Assembly (NCBI GenBank): GCA_001464035.1
Contig: LNEC01000008.1
Location: 124,001-188,000, forward strand
DNA length: 64,000 nt
Source: Bradyrhizobiaceae bacterium Ga0074131
GTDB lineage: Bacteria > Pseudomonadota > Alphaproteobacteria > Rhizobiales > Xanthobacteraceae
Direction: 5' to 3'
The position numbers were made by a program, and so were the translations under genes. The notes beneath the pieces were generated by a model, which saw nothing but the letters and a program-made list of their open reading frames with translations, did no database searches and was not told the origin of the DNA. Positions 8,512 to 18,014 of the stretch are shown here, piece after piece; positions within the stretch are counted from its first letter, which is position 1; each line of letters opens with the position of its first letter.

Positions 8512-8546
8512 GGTGGGCACGGCGCGACGAGCGCCTTTGCCCCCTA
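8507..8546. repeat. Imperfect palindrome between convergent lpxK and DUF2093 genes
   Basis: CGTAGGGTGGGCACGGCGC is followed by a short loop and GCGCCTTTGCCCCCTACG. It overlaps the lpxK stop and could serve as a terminator for either strand. It belongs to a repeat type (GTAGGGTGGGCA...TGCCCACC) seen widely in related genomes. Confidence 0.55.
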
Positions 8547-8560
8547 CGATTTCTGCGATC

Positions 8561-8782
8561 TCAGCCCTTCACCGCGGCCGGAAAATGTCGCTGCAAGACC
8601 GCGGTCGGGATCGCGTAGGCCTCCTGCAGGTCGACGCTCCAGTATTTCAACTCGTCGAGCGGTATCCGCGCATCGGTCACTGCGCAGCGCACATAGGTTC
8701 CCGGCGAGATCACGCGGAAATCGCCATCCAGATATTGCACCTGGGCTTCGCCATGGCCCGAGGGGCCGTATTTATTCAGCAC
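8561..8782 (-). CDS. DUF2093 small protein
   Basis: This 73-residue soluble protein has the DUF2093 pattern: YLDGDFRVISPGTYVRCAVT followed by IPLDELKYWSVDLQEAY and a final HFP. The function is unknown in the family, and no enzyme or nucleic-acid-binding motif stands out. It lies between lpxK (convergent) and xseA (same strand, 160 bases upstream). It could be transcribed with xseA, but the intervening AT-richer spacer also leaves room for its own promoter. Confidence 0.85.
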   Translation of the reverse strand: MLNKYGPSGHGEAQVQYLDGDFRVISPGTYVRCAVTDARIPLDELKYWSVDLQEAYAIPTAVLQRHFPAAVKG

Positions 8783-8942
8783 GGTTGAATTTTCTCCGAC
8801 CAGTGCCCGACGATTCGGGCTGAGGCTGTATGCTTTCCAAAATGCGATCTACCATAGATAGGTCGTGCTGTCCGCCCGTCAAACCCACCGATTTGTGACG
8901 ATTTTCGGCTTTTGACGCAAAGCCCGGCCATGACGGCGAGTG

Positions 8943-10556
8943 CTAAAACAAACTGCCCTGCCCAACCGGCTTGACCACGCGCTTCGGCGTGGCGGCGCCC
9001 TTCGGCTCGCCGGCCACCGGCTTCACCGGACGCGTCGCCACCGGCCGGTCCGCATCCGCGGTGGCGCCGACGCGGCCATCGGCGAATTCGATGTCGAGAT
9101 AGGCGCCCGGTCCGATCTCGGCCGCGGCGTGCACGGGCTGGCCATGTTCGTCGCGCACCAGGGCAAAACCGCGCGCGAGCACGCCGCGATAGGACAGCGC
9201 CGACAGCAGCTGTCCGCTATGCGCGACCCGCGCATCGAGCCGCTGCATCACGGTGGCGACCGCGCGCCGTGCGCGCTCGGCCAGCCGCAGGGTGCGCTCG
9301 CGCTGGCGGGCGATGGTCTGGCGCTGCGCCTGCGCGTTGGAGAGTTTTGAGGTTTTCAGGCGAACCTCGAGGCCCGCGAAGCGATCACGGCGGCGGCGCA
9401 CCAGCGCGCGCGCGCCATGGCTCAACCGTTCGCTGTTGATGGTGAGCCGCTGCGCGGCGTGACTGACCTGCGCGTGCAGCACCCGCAACGTCAGTTTGGC
9501 GCTGCTCGCCGCAAAACGACGGAAATGCGCATGGGTATTGGCCTTCAATCCGCGGGGCAGGGCGGCGGCCGCGCCGTCCAGCCGCTGCCGCGGGATCGCC
9601 AGCAACTCGCCGGCGGCGGGCAGCGCCCGCGCAGCTGCGCGCAGCTCGCTGCGACGGCCTTCCTGGGCGCGCTGCCAGCACAGCATGGTGCGCCGCGCCA
9701 GCGCGGACACCTCGACGAACAGTTCGGCGCGCACGGGGACCGCCATTTCGGCCGCCGCCGTCGGCGTCGGCGCGCGCTTGTCGGCGGCGAAGTCGATCAG
9801 CGTGATGTCGGTCTCGTGGCCGACCGCGGAGATCAGCGGGATCATGCTTTCGGCGGCGGCGCGGACCACGATCTCCTCGTTGAACGACCAGAGGTCCTCG
9901 AGCGAGCCGCCGCCGCGCGCGACGATCAGCAGATCCGGTCGCGGAATTCGGCCGCCTTCGGGCAGCGCATTGAAACCGCGGATCGCCGCCGCGACCTGTT
10001 CGGCCGAGCCTTCGCCCTGTACCTTGACCGGCCACACCAGCACGCGGCGCGGAAACCGATCCTGCAGCCGATGCAGGATGTCGCGGATCACGGCGCCGGT
10101 GGGCGAGGTGACGACGCCGATCACTTCCGGCAGCCATGGCAGCAACTGCTTGCGCGCCTCGTCGAACAGGCCCTCGGCGGCGAGCTTGCGCTTGCGCTCT
10201 TCCATCAGCGCCATCAGCGCGCCGATCCCGGCGGGCTCGATCGCTTCGATCACGATCTGGTATTTCGACGAGCCGGGATAGGTCGTGAGCTTGCCGGTGG
10301 CGATGACCTCGAGGCCCTCCTGCGGCTTGAACCGCATCCGGCTGTGCACACCCTTCCAGATCACCGCCTCGATCTTGGCGCTCTCGTCCTTCAGCGCGAA
10401 ATAGCAATGCCCGGAGGAATGCGGCCCGCGGAAGCCGGAGATTTCACCGCGCACCCGGACATGCCCGTAGGTGTCCTCCACCGTCCGCTTCAGCGCGGAC
10501 GACAATTCGGACACCGTGAATTCCGGCGCGTTGATCAGGGCTTCGGCTGGTGGCAT
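8943..10556 (-). CDS. xseA: XseA, exodeoxyribonuclease VII large subunit
   Basis: Catalytic subunit of ExoVII, which degrades single-stranded DNA from both ends to oligonucleotides. The N-terminal OB-fold is seen in [19 protein letters not shown] and [19 protein letters not shown]. The catalytic domain contains [17 protein letters not shown], the diagnostic [14 protein letters not shown] and [20 protein letters not shown] long Arg/Ala-rich coiled-coil follows, and the tail ends GQGSLF. The start [13 protein letters not shown] is set by homology; an upstream extension of 54 codons is open but has unconvincing composition. The small subunit gene xseB is not in this window. Confidence 0.95.
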   Translation of the reverse strand: MPPAEALINAPEFTVSELSSALKRTVEDTYGHVRVRGEISGFRGPHSSGHCYFALKDESAKIEAVIWKGVHSRMRFKPQEGLEVIATGKLTTYPGSSKYQIVIEAIEPAGIGALMALMEERKRKLAAEGLFDEARKQLLPWLPEVIGVVTSPTGAVIRDILHRLQDRFPRRVLVWPVKVQGEGSAEQVAAAIRGFNALPEGGRIPRPDLLIVARGGGSLEDLWSFNEEIVVRAAAESMIPLISAVGHETDITLIDFAADKRAPTPTAAAEMAVPVRAELFVEVSALARRTMLCWQRAQEGRRSELRAAARALPAAGELLAIPRQRLDGAAAALPRGLKANTHAHFRRFAASSAKLTLRVLHAQVSHAAQRLTINSERLSHGARALVRRRRDRFAGLEVRLKTSKLSNAQAQRQTIARQRERTLRLAERARRAVATVMQRLDARVAHSGQLLSALSYRGVLARGFALVRDEHGQPVHAAAEIGPGAYLDIEFADGRVGATADADRPVATRPVKPVAGEPKGAATPKRVVKPVGQGSLF

Positions 10557-10720
10557 TTGAGGGATAGAATCGGGCTTTTTGGGCGCTTGCGCAAGGGCTT
10601 GGCGCAACTGTCTGCGCGGGCAGGCACATATCCACACCTGATCGGGGTCTTTGTTGCGGCGCGCCGACGCCGTGCTAAACCGTACGCCTCGACGCGCGAC
10701 ACCCTCATCCGGCTGCATCC

Positions 10721-12004
10721 ATGAACATTCTCCTGCTCGGTTCCGGCGGCCGCGAACACGCTTTGGCGTGGAAGATCGCAGCCTCGCCGCTGGTGACGAA
10801 ACTCTGGTGCGCGCCGGGCAATGCCGGCATCGCGCGGGAGGCCGAATGCGCAGCGATAGATATCGCCGACCACGCCGCGGTAATCGGCTTCTGCCAGATG
10901 AACCGTATCGACTTCGTCGTGGTGGGGCCGGATGCGCCGATCGCGGCCGGGATCGTCGACGATCTCAATGCCGCCGGCTTCAAGGCGTTCGGCCCGACCA
11001 GGGCGGCCGGGCAGCTCGAGAGTTCAAAGAGCTTCACCAAGGCGCTGTGCCGCGCCAACCGGATTCCAACCGCGGCCTATGAGCACTTCACCGATGCGGA
11101 CAAGGCAAAAGCCTATATCCGCGCGCAGGGCGCGCCGATCGTGGTCAAGGCCGACGGCCTTGCCGCGGGCAAGGGCGTCGTGGTGGCGATGACCGAGGAA
11201 GAAGCGCTTGCCGCGGTCGACATGATGTTCGGCGGCGGTTTGGGCGAGGCCGGCGCCGAGGTCGTGGTCGAAGAGTTCATGACAGGCGAGGAGGCCTCGT
11301 TCTTCGCGCTGTGCGACGGCGAGCACGCGCTGCCGCTCGCGACCGCGCAGGACCACAAGCGCGCCTTCGACGGCGACCAGGGGCCGAACACCGGCGGCAT
11401 GGGGGCCTATTCGCCGGCGCCGGTGATGACGCAGGCGATCTGCGCGCGGGTGATGGAGGAGATGATCTATCCGACGCTGCGCGCGCTCGCCGCCATGGGC
11501 TCGCCCTACAAGGGCGTGCTCTATGCCGGAATCATGGTCACGAAGGATGGGCCGAAACTCGTCGAATACAACGCCCGCTTCGGCGACCCGGAATGCCAGG
11601 TGCTGATGCTGCGGATGATGTCGGACCTCGTGCCGGCGTTGATCGCCTGCGCCGACGGACAATTGAAGAATTTCAGCCTGCGCTGGTTCGACGACGTGGC
11701 GCTGACGGTGATCATGGCCACCAGGGGTTATCCCGGCGACTACGGCAAGGGGTTTGTCATTGAAGGCCTCGAAGAAGCGGCCGGGGTCGAGGGCGTCGAG
11801 ATCTTCCATGCCGGCACCAAAGCCAGTGGCGGAAAGATCCTCAGCAATGGCGGGCGGGTGCTGAACATCTGCGCCACGGGCAAGACCGTTACCGAGGCGC
11901 AGCAGCGCGCCTACGAGGCGGTCGACCGCATCAAATGGCCGGAAGGTTTCTGCCGCCGCGACATCGGCTGGCAGGCGGTGATTCGGGAAACCTCGGCAAA
12001 CTGA
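10721..12004 (+). CDS. purD: PurD, phosphoribosylamine-glycine ligase (GARS)
   Basis: Second step of purine synthesis: ATP-dependent joining of glycine to phosphoribosylamine. The N-terminal domain begins [18 protein letters not shown]. The ATP-grasp region shows [53 protein letters not shown] and the metal-site [12 protein letters not shown]. The C-terminal domain has [15 protein letters not shown]. The full length of 427 residues is typical. It is divergent from xseA across a 164-base intergenic region. No PurR-like operator or riboswitch was recognised there. Confidence 0.97.
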   Translation: MNILLLGSGGREHALAWKIAASPLVTKLWCAPGNAGIAREAECAAIDIADHAAVIGFCQMNRIDFVVVGPDAPIAAGIVDDLNAAGFKAFGPTRAAGQLESSKSFTKALCRANRIPTAAYEHFTDADKAKAYIRAQGAPIVVKADGLAAGKGVVVAMTEEEALAAVDMMFGGGLGEAGAEVVVEEFMTGEEASFFALCDGEHALPLATAQDHKRAFDGDQGPNTGGMGAYSPAPVMTQAICARVMEEMIYPTLRALAAMGSPYKGVLYAGIMVTKDGPKLVEYNARFGDPECQVLMLRMMSDLVPALIACADGQLKNFSLRWFDDVALTVIMATRGYPGDYGKGFVIEGLEEAAGVEGVEIFHAGTKASGGKILSNGGRVLNICATGKTVTEAQQRAYEAVDRIKWPEGFCRRDIGWQAVIRETSAN

Positions 12005-12098
12005 CACCGTAGCGGCCGCCCCTGGCAGACCGGCTTGGACGATCTTGCCCGGCCTTGCCCGGTTCGGTACAAACACCCGGTTCCGGGGAGGCCACGCG

Positions 12099-13322
12099 TT
12101 GCTGCAAATCGATTTCGCCGACGCCCAAACGAACGCCGATCCGTTTCCGCTCTTTGCCGAACTGCGCGAGCATGACCCCGTCCATTGGTCGGAGCCGATG
12201 AAGGCGTGGATCATCACGCGCTACGATGACGTCAAGTCCGTTGCCCTGAATAATGCCGGCATCTCGGCCGATCGGCTCTCGCCGTTCTTCGCGGCGGCGC
12301 CCGAGGCGAGGCGCGGCGGCTTCGCCAACCTTATGACATATCTCGGCAACTGGATGGTGTTCCGCGACCCGCCGCAGCATACGCGCCTGCGGCGGTTGTT
12401 CACGAAGGCTTTCACACCGCGCTCCGTGGAGCTCCTGACCCCCGGCATCGAGCGCATCGTAACGATTCTGCTCGACCAACTCGCCGCCAAGCAGTGGGCA
12501 GGCGAACCGATCGACTGGATCGCGGATTTCTCCTATGCGCTGCCGGCCACCGTCATCATGGATCTGCTCGGCGTTCCCCGAAGCGACCTTGGTCGCGTCA
12601 AGATCTGGTCCGACGAAGTGGCACTGTTTATCGGCACGTCTCGCGCATCGGATGACAAATATGCGCGCGCGGAGGTCGGCGCCAGGGCCCTGGCCGACTA
12701 CTTCCGGGGCATCGTCGCGGAACGGACGGCGGAGCCGCGCCAGGACTTCATCAGCGAGCTGGTCGTGGCCCGCGATGAACGGGAAGCGCTGACCGCGGAC
12801 GAGGTGATCGCGACGTGCATCCTGTTGTTGTTCGCCGGTCACGAGACCACGACCAACATGCTCGGCAACGGCCTCTATCATTCGATGCGGTTTCGCGAGC
12901 AGTGGGAAAGGCTGACCGGCGACCTCACGCTGGTCGAGCCGGCGGTCGAGGAATGGCTCAGGTATGACGGCCCGAGCGGCGCGCTGGCGCGGGTCGTGGC
13001 CGCCGATATGGAGTTTGGCGGACGTGCTTTGCGCAAGGGACAGCGCGCGTTCGCGTTCACCAGCGCCGCAAATCGCGACGGCAGGCAGTTTCCGAACCCC
13101 GACACTTTCGACATCGGCCGCGCGCCGAACCCGCATTTAACGTTTGGCCACGGCATTCATTTCTGCCTGGGCGCGCCGCTGGCGCGGCTGGAGGGACAGA
13201 TTGCCGTGAGACGGCTGGCGGAGCGGTTTCCCGGCATCTGCCTCGCAAGTGACGCGGCGCCGAACTGGACCGACTCCGTCATTCTGCGCGGCTTGGCGGC
13301 CTTGCCCGTCAAGCTGGCCTGA
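12099..13322 (+). CDS. Cytochrome P450
   Basis: Soluble bacterial P450 of 407 residues. The I helix has LLLFAGHETTTN (oxygen-activating A-G-x-E-T), the K helix has EEWLRYDGP (E-x-x-R), and the heme loop is FGHGIHFCLGAPLARLE with the axial Cys. The TTG start is chosen because GGGGAGG lies seven bases before it; a longer frame beginning at 12045 would lack a ribosome-binding site. The thiolase gene follows after 20 bases, so the two are probably cotranscribed. No ferredoxin or ferredoxin reductase gene is adjacent. The substrate is unknown; the pairing suggests oxidation of a hydrophobic acid or terpenoid before thiolytic cleavage, which is inference. Confidence 0.93.
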   Translation: MLQIDFADAQTNADPFPLFAELREHDPVHWSEPMKAWIITRYDDVKSVALNNAGISADRLSPFFAAAPEARRGGFANLMTYLGNWMVFRDPPQHTRLRRLFTKAFTPRSVELLTPGIERIVTILLDQLAAKQWAGEPIDWIADFSYALPATVIMDLLGVPRSDLGRVKIWSDEVALFIGTSRASDDKYARAEVGARALADYFRGIVAERTAEPRQDFISELVVARDEREALTADEVIATCILLLFAGHETTTNMLGNGLYHSMRFREQWERLTGDLTLVEPAVEEWLRYDGPSGALARVVAADMEFGGRALRKGQRAFAFTSAANRDGRQFPNPDTFDIGRAPNPHLTFGHGIHFCLGAPLARLEGQIAVRRLAERFPGICLASDAAPNWTDSVILRGLAALPVKLA

Positions 13323-13342
13323 GGTTCGACCGGGAGATTTCG

Positions 13343-14527
13343 ATGACAGATATCATGCTGGCGGCCGGCGCGCGTACGCCCTTTGGCGACTTCGGAAAAT
13401 CGCTGCGTCAGGTGCCGTTGACCGATCTCGCCGCGCATGCGGCGAAGGCGTCCATCCAGCGTTCCGGGCTGAAGGCAGACGATATCGACCATTTTGTTTT
13501 CGGCAGCACGCTGTTTCCGGATCGCGATAGCCTGTTCGGCGGTCGCGTCATCGGCATCAAGGCCGGGCTGCCGGAACAGGTGCCGGCGCTCAATGTGATC
13601 CGGGCGTGCGGGACCGGCTTGCAGGCGCTGATCTCCGCGAGTCAGCAGATCAAGGAGGGCCAGAGCAGTATCGCGCTCGCCGGCGGCGGAGAGAATTACA
13701 GCCGGATGCCGCACGTCGTTACGACCGCGCGGTACGGCACGCAACGCGGTGCGATGACGCTCGAGGATCAGCTCGACTGGGCGTACCGCTGCCCCTTCAG
13801 CCAGGAATATATGGGCGAGACGGCCGAGAATCTCGCCGACGATTTCCAGTACGAGCGCGAGCCGATGGATGACTGGGGCTACATGAGCCAGCAACGTGCG
13901 GCAGCGGCGATCAAGTCGGGCTTCCTCGCGCGGCAAATCGCGCCGATCGAGGTACCGGACGGCAAGGGCCGGCGGCTCTTCGCCGTCGATGAATTTCCGC
14001 GGCCCGACGTCAGCCGCGAGAAGTTGCGCAACCTCAAGCCGGCCTTTCGCGACCGCGGTCGGGTGACGGCGGGCTCGTCATCCGGCGTCACCGACGGAGC
14101 CGCGTTCATGATCGTGGCGGATCGGGCGCAAGCCGAGGCGAAGGGTCTCGAAGGCGAGGCGCTGCTCAAAGACTGGACCGCGGTCGGCGTGCCGCCGCGG
14201 ATCATGGGGGCGGGGCCTGTGCCGGCGATCGACAAGCTTCTCAAGCGCAACGATCTCAGGGTTTCCGATGTCGACTATTTCGAGATCAACGAGGCGTTTG
14301 CGGTAGTCAATCTGCATGCGGAAAAGCAACTGGGCATTTCGCGGGAGCGTACGAACCTTTATGGCGGCGGCATTTCGATCGGTCATCCGCCCGGCGCGAC
14401 GGGCGGACGCATGACGATCACGGCGATGCATCACCTGGCGGCATCGCGTGGACGGTACGGCGTGATATCGATGTGCCTCGGCGGCGGCCAAGGGATGGCG
14501 ATGCTGATCGAGAACCTGAAGCGGTGA
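13343..14527 (+). CDS. Thiolase family acetyl-CoA acyltransferase
   Basis: This 394-residue thiolase catalyses CoA-dependent cleavage or condensation of beta-ketoacyl-CoA. The nucleophilic Cys is in NVIRACGTGLQALISA near residue 90. The second half has EINEAFAVVNLHAEKQLG, the His-bearing GGGISIGHPPGATGGRM and the second active Cys in ISMCLGGGQGMAML. The motif reads IGHPPGA rather than the usual LGHPLGA. The ATG has GGGAG upstream. It is probably in an operon with the P450 in front. The start and length fit degradative thiolases; exact chain-length preference cannot be read from sequence. Confidence 0.9.
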   Translation: MTDIMLAAGARTPFGDFGKSLRQVPLTDLAAHAAKASIQRSGLKADDIDHFVFGSTLFPDRDSLFGGRVIGIKAGLPEQVPALNVIRACGTGLQALISASQQIKEGQSSIALAGGGENYSRMPHVVTTARYGTQRGAMTLEDQLDWAYRCPFSQEYMGETAENLADDFQYEREPMDDWGYMSQQRAAAAIKSGFLARQIAPIEVPDGKGRRLFAVDEFPRPDVSREKLRNLKPAFRDRGRVTAGSSSGVTDGAAFMIVADRAQAEAKGLEGEALLKDWTAVGVPPRIMGAGPVPAIDKLLKRNDLRVSDVDYFEINEAFAVVNLHAEKQLGISRERTNLYGGGISIGHPPGATGGRMTITAMHHLAASRGRYGVISMCLGGGQGMAMLIENLKR

Positions 14528-14629
14528 TCCCCGCAAGGAGGGCTACCCGATCTCTGGAGACACGCGCAAGGCAACGGCGGCATTGCGCCGCCGATCGCTC
14601 CCCGGGATGAGGCTCGATGGTCCCACAGC

Positions 14630-14755
14630 GTCATTGCGAGGAGCGCTTGCGACGAAGCAATCCAGCTTTCTTCGTTATCTCACAAAAGCTGGATTGCTTC
14701 GCGGAGCCTGTCATCGGGCGCGCGTTCGCGCGACCCGTTGGCTCGCAAGGACGCG
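14630..14755. repeat. Palindromic intergenic repeat (GTCATTGCGAGGAGC type)
   Basis: GTCATTGCGAGGAGCGC opens the element. A perfect 16-base inverted pair, GAAGCAATCCAGCTTT at 14654-14669 and AAAGCTGGATTGCTTC at 14685-14700, forms a long hairpin, and TTGGCTCGCAAGGACG closes it. It fills the gap between the convergent thiolase and acyl-CoA dehydrogenase genes and could terminate both transcripts. Confidence 0.85.
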
Positions 14756-14759
14756 TTCG

Positions 14760-15992
14760 CTACAGCAAGTCCCCGCCCGCCGCGCTCGCCGTGGTGCCGT
14801 GCTCGCGGAACGCCTTGATGACGTTCTTGCCGATCTTCCACTTGTGCACCTCGTCGGGACCGTCGACCAGCCGCTGCGAACGCACCTGGGTGTACCATTT
14901 CGCCAGCGGCGTATCCTGACTGAAGCCAAGCGCGCCGTGCAGCTGGATCGCGGTGTCGATCACCTTGTGCACCATGTGGGCATGAAAGATCTTCGCGATC
15001 GAGTTCTCCTGCCGGATGTCCAGGCCTTTCTCCGCCTTGTAGGCGATGTGCAGCAGCATCAGCCGGCCGATATAGAGTTCGCTGGCGCAATCGGCCAACA
15101 TGAATTGCACGCCCTGGCGGTCTGATAGCAGCGATCCGAAGGTGGAGCGCGTGGTGACATGGGCCACCGCCATGTCGAGCGCGCGCTGCGCCTTGGCGAC
15201 GTTGTGCATGCCATGACGAAGCCGTCCATAGGCGAGACGGTGTTGGCCCATATTAAAACCGTTGCCTTCGCCGCCGAGCAGATTGTCGGCCGGTACCTTG
15301 AGATCCCTGATATCGATCTCGGAGTGGCCGCCGTGCAGGATGTCGTCATGCGGTCCCTCGATCGCCATGTTCGCGACGTTGCGCTTGATGATATAGCCGG
15401 GGTTCGGCAGTTCGACGATGAAGGTCGAATGCTGCTTGTGGCGCGGCGCGTTCGGATCGGTCCTGGCGACCACCAGCGCCATGTCGGCCACGCTGGCGGA
15501 GGACGAGAACCATTTTTCGCCGTTGAGGATGTAGTTCTCGTTGCCGTCCTTCACGGCGGTGGTCTGCATGCCGGTGGCGTCGGCGCCGGCCGCCTTCTCG
15601 GTCATCGAGAAGCAGATGCGCTTGTCGCCGTTGAGCAGCGGCTTCAGGAACTTTTCCTTCTGGTATTCCGTGCCATGGGCGAGGATCGTCATCATCGAGG
15701 CGTCATCGGGCCCCTGCGTGTTCATCGACAGCGCGCCGAGCATGCTTTCGCCGAGCTCCATCTGCACCAGCGCATTGGCGAGCGGGCCGAGGCCCATGCC
15801 GCCGTACTCCTTCGGCACCCACGGGCACCACAGACCCTGGGCGCGGGCCTTTTTCCGCAGCGGACCCAGCACTTCGTCGAGCGGCTTGGTGTCGAGTTCC
15901 TTCTCCGCAGGAATGCACTCGTCATGCACCCATTTGCGGACCTTCTCGCGGATCGCCTTGGCTTCGGCCGGAATCTCGAAATCGATCGACAT
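14760..15992 (-). CDS. Acyl-CoA dehydrogenase (ACAD10/11-like branch)
   Basis: FAD enzyme that makes the alpha,beta double bond in acyl-CoA. The protein has 410 residues, begins MSIDFEIPAEAKAIREKVR, and shows the FAD/substrate blocks CFSMTEKAAGADATGMQT and YILNGEKWFSSSASVADMA. A C-terminal helical domain contains HGALGFSQDTPLAKWY and VRSQRLVDGPDEVHKW. The DGPDEVH motif is characteristic of the ACAD10/11 branch, which differs from short-chain enzymes in its catalytic-residue placement. It is convergent with the P450-thiolase pair, so co-regulation is possible but not shown. The start ATG is well supported by alignment to the family N terminus. Confidence 0.92.
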   Translation of the reverse strand: MSIDFEIPAEAKAIREKVRKWVHDECIPAEKELDTKPLDEVLGPLRKKARAQGLWCPWVPKEYGGMGLGPLANALVQMELGESMLGALSMNTQGPDDASMMTILAHGTEYQKEKFLKPLLNGDKRICFSMTEKAAGADATGMQTTAVKDGNENYILNGEKWFSSSASVADMALVVARTDPNAPRHKQHSTFIVELPNPGYIIKRNVANMAIEGPHDDILHGGHSEIDIRDLKVPADNLLGGEGNGFNMGQHRLAYGRLRHGMHNVAKAQRALDMAVAHVTTRSTFGSLLSDRQGVQFMLADCASELYIGRLMLLHIAYKAEKGLDIRQENSIAKIFHAHMVHKVIDTAIQLHGALGFSQDTPLAKWYTQVRSQRLVDGPDEVHKWKIGKNVIKAFREHGTTASAAGGDLL

Positions 15993-16150
15993 GGCATTTC
16001 CTCAGTCGGGTTTATTGTGGGTCGGGCTTTATGATTGGAAGGGCTTGCCGATGGCATATATCCGCCGCGCGCCAGCGGCAACGGCAAACAATGTTTGAAG
16101 CAGCGGCCCTGCTGCCATACCTCGCCAATGGGTCGCGCGGATGCGCGCCT

Positions 16151-16243
16151 GATGACAGGCTCCGGCGGGGTATCCAGTACGCTGGCGTCTGTTGTAGACG
16201 GAGATGCCGGTGTTTACTGGATCATCCGCATTGGCTGATGACG
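16151..16243. repeat. Palindromic repeat (ATCCAGTAC...ACTGGATCATCCGC type)
   Basis: A left arm containing GGTATCCAGTACGC and a right arm containing TTTACTGGATCATCCGC flank a spacer. A clearer copy of the same family lies at 62144-62241. Here it lies in the divergent region between the dehydrogenase and hydrolase genes and ends 13 bases before the latter's start, so it is probably in its 5' leader. Confidence 0.7.
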
Positions 16244-16256
16244 ACAGAGGTGCCTG

Positions 16257-17162
16257 ATGCCCGATCTCGCCGACTTGTTTCCCGGTTATTCCGCCGAATG
16301 GATCAACACACGATCGGGCCGCATCTTCGCCCGCGTCGGCGGCAAGGGGCCGCCGCTGCTGCTGTTGCACGGATTTTCGCAGACCCATGTGATGTGGCAC
16401 CGCGTCGCGCCGCAGCTCTCGGACAAATTCACGCTGATCATCGCCGACCTGCCGGGCTACGGCTGGTCCGACATGCCCGAAAGCGACCGCGAGCACACGC
16501 CGTACACCAAGCGCGCGATGGCCGGGACCATGATCGAGGCGATGGAAAAGCTGGGCCATGTGCATTTCGCGCTCGCCGGCCACGACCGCGGCGGCCGCGT
16601 CGCCTATCGCCTCGCGCTGGATCATCCCGGCCGGCTGTCGAAGCTGGCGGTGCTCGATATCCTGCCGACCCTCGATTACTGGGAGCGGATGGACCGGCTC
16701 TACGCGCTGAAGATCTATCACTGGACCTTTTTGGCGCAGCCGTTCCCGCTGCCGGAAACCCTGATCGGCAGCAATCCGGATTTCTTCCTGAAGCAGAAGA
16801 TGGCGAGCCAGACCAAGTCGAAGAATCTCGATGCGATCGATCGGCGCGCGCTGGAGCATTACCTCGCGCCGTTCCGCGATCCCTCGCGGCTGCACGCGAT
16901 GTGCGAGGATTACCGCGCCGGCGCCTATGCCGATTTCGAGATCGACAAGGCCGATCGCGATGCGGGGAAGAAGATCACCATCCCGATGCTGGCGCTCTGG
17001 GGCGACGCCGGCATCGCCAGATCAGCGGCGACGCCGCTCGATACCTGGAAGAACTGGGCGACCAATGTGCAGGGAGCGCCGGTCGATAGCGGTCACTTCC
17101 TGACGGAAGAAAATCCGGACGCGACGGCGAGAATGTTGCGGGAGTTTTTCACGGCGGGATGA
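16257..17162 (+). CDS. Alpha/beta hydrolase, fluoroacetate/haloacetate dehalogenase type
   Basis: 301-residue alpha/beta hydrolase. The HDRGG nucleophile elbow places Asp110, with Arg111 and Arg114 following in RGGR; Asp134 is in AVLDILP; His155-Trp156 are in YHWTFLAQ; Tyr219 is in EDYRAG; and His280 is in DSGHFL. These are the same residues at the same numbers as in the characterised fluoroacetate dehalogenase RPA1163 of Rhodopseudomonas palustris (nucleophile Asp110, base His280, acid Asp134, carboxylate-binding Arg111/114, fluoride pocket His155/Trp156/Tyr219). The inferred reaction is hydrolytic dehalogenation of a haloacetate to glycolate. The ATG has AGAGGTG upstream. It appears to be a single-gene unit. 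Confidence 0.9.
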   Translation: MPDLADLFPGYSAEWINTRSGRIFARVGGKGPPLLLLHGFSQTHVMWHRVAPQLSDKFTLIIADLPGYGWSDMPESDREHTPYTKRAMAGTMIEAMEKLGHVHFALAGHDRGGRVAYRLALDHPGRLSKLAVLDILPTLDYWERMDRLYALKIYHWTFLAQPFPLPETLIGSNPDFFLKQKMASQTKSKNLDAIDRRALEHYLAPFRDPSRLHAMCEDYRAGAYADFEIDKADRDAGKKITIPMLALWGDAGIARSAATPLDTWKNWATNVQGAPVDSGHFLTEENPDATARMLREFFTAG

Positions 17163-17180
17163 CTGTGTAGCCCTCCCCCT

Positions 17181-17207
17181 GAGGGGCATCGCGCAGCGAT
17201 GCCCCTC
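17181..17207 (+). terminator. Perfect 12-bp hairpin after the dehalogenase gene
   Basis: GAGGGGCATCGC, loop GCA, then GCGATGCCCCTC. It starts 18 bases after the stop codon. No T-run follows, so it may be a factor-dependent terminator, a 3' stabilising stem or a REP-like element. Confidence 0.6.
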
Positions 17208-18014
17208 GAATGCACACCACACTCTTGGTATTCCTCTCGTCATAGTTCCTCGCGCGGAACACTATCACGCTCTGGCTTCACTCTGAGTTTCATCCAGCGA
17301 TAAGTAGTAGTGGCATGACAACCCGTCTACGGGTTGCAAGCCCCTCTTGCCGGCGGGCGCTTGGGGCGCGTGGGAACTTGCCTGATCAAATGATTCAGAA
17401 CATGCGGCCAGTTGTCTAATTTCGCCTACAGGATAGCTCCTAACGGTGTAGAGCTATTCCAGATTAGAGATTGCTCGCCGCTCGGCATCAAGATCCGTCG
17501 ACACGAAGCGACAATCGCCGTGCTTGTCCCAATGGTTGATGGGAAATAATAATTGCGATGATGCGCATACAATTTTCTGCAAAGGCATTTCAAATCGAAT
17601 GTCGTGCAGATTTCATTTGCAACCTCCGAGAGAAAAGGCATAGGGTCAACCTCAGGTCGATGAATCAAGTTTGGCCATCGATTCGTGGAAGGGCTGTTCC
17701 GCTATGGCTGGGGTGAGGCGAGCGCGTCGGGCCGTCGCGGCAAGTTGCGGCCGGCGGGTTCCAAAGCATGTGGCGACGTTGTTATGGCGTTCCCTGTTCG
17801 CGCGCGAACTATCGATTCCCAAATCTCATCTCGATGATCAGCGTAAGGCCGCGCGTTCTGTCGCTGTGGTACGTGATCTTGCTGCGAGCGCATTCGCACC
17901 GAAATTTGCTGCGTCCCGCGGAGTAGTCAGGATGCGCCGGATGAAGTTCCTTGCAGTAGGTGGCGCAATCATTGCCCGGATCAGGTCGCACGAGCGGGCC
18001 CGGAGGGTCCCATC
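17208..18014. other. Gene-poor, lower-GC stretch before the RTX locus
   Basis: I see no convincing gene here. By direct count, bases 17221-17700 contain 243 G+C of 480 (51%), clearly below the neighbouring genes. Short frames exist on both strands: a 71-codon minus frame beginning at 17641 with a possible GAGG eight bases before its ATG, and a 115-codon plus frame ending at 18018 that overlaps the next gene's GTG start. None shows a domain or stable codon bias. The stretch reads as decayed or recently acquired DNA and probably holds the promoter for the locus that follows. Confidence 0.6.
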
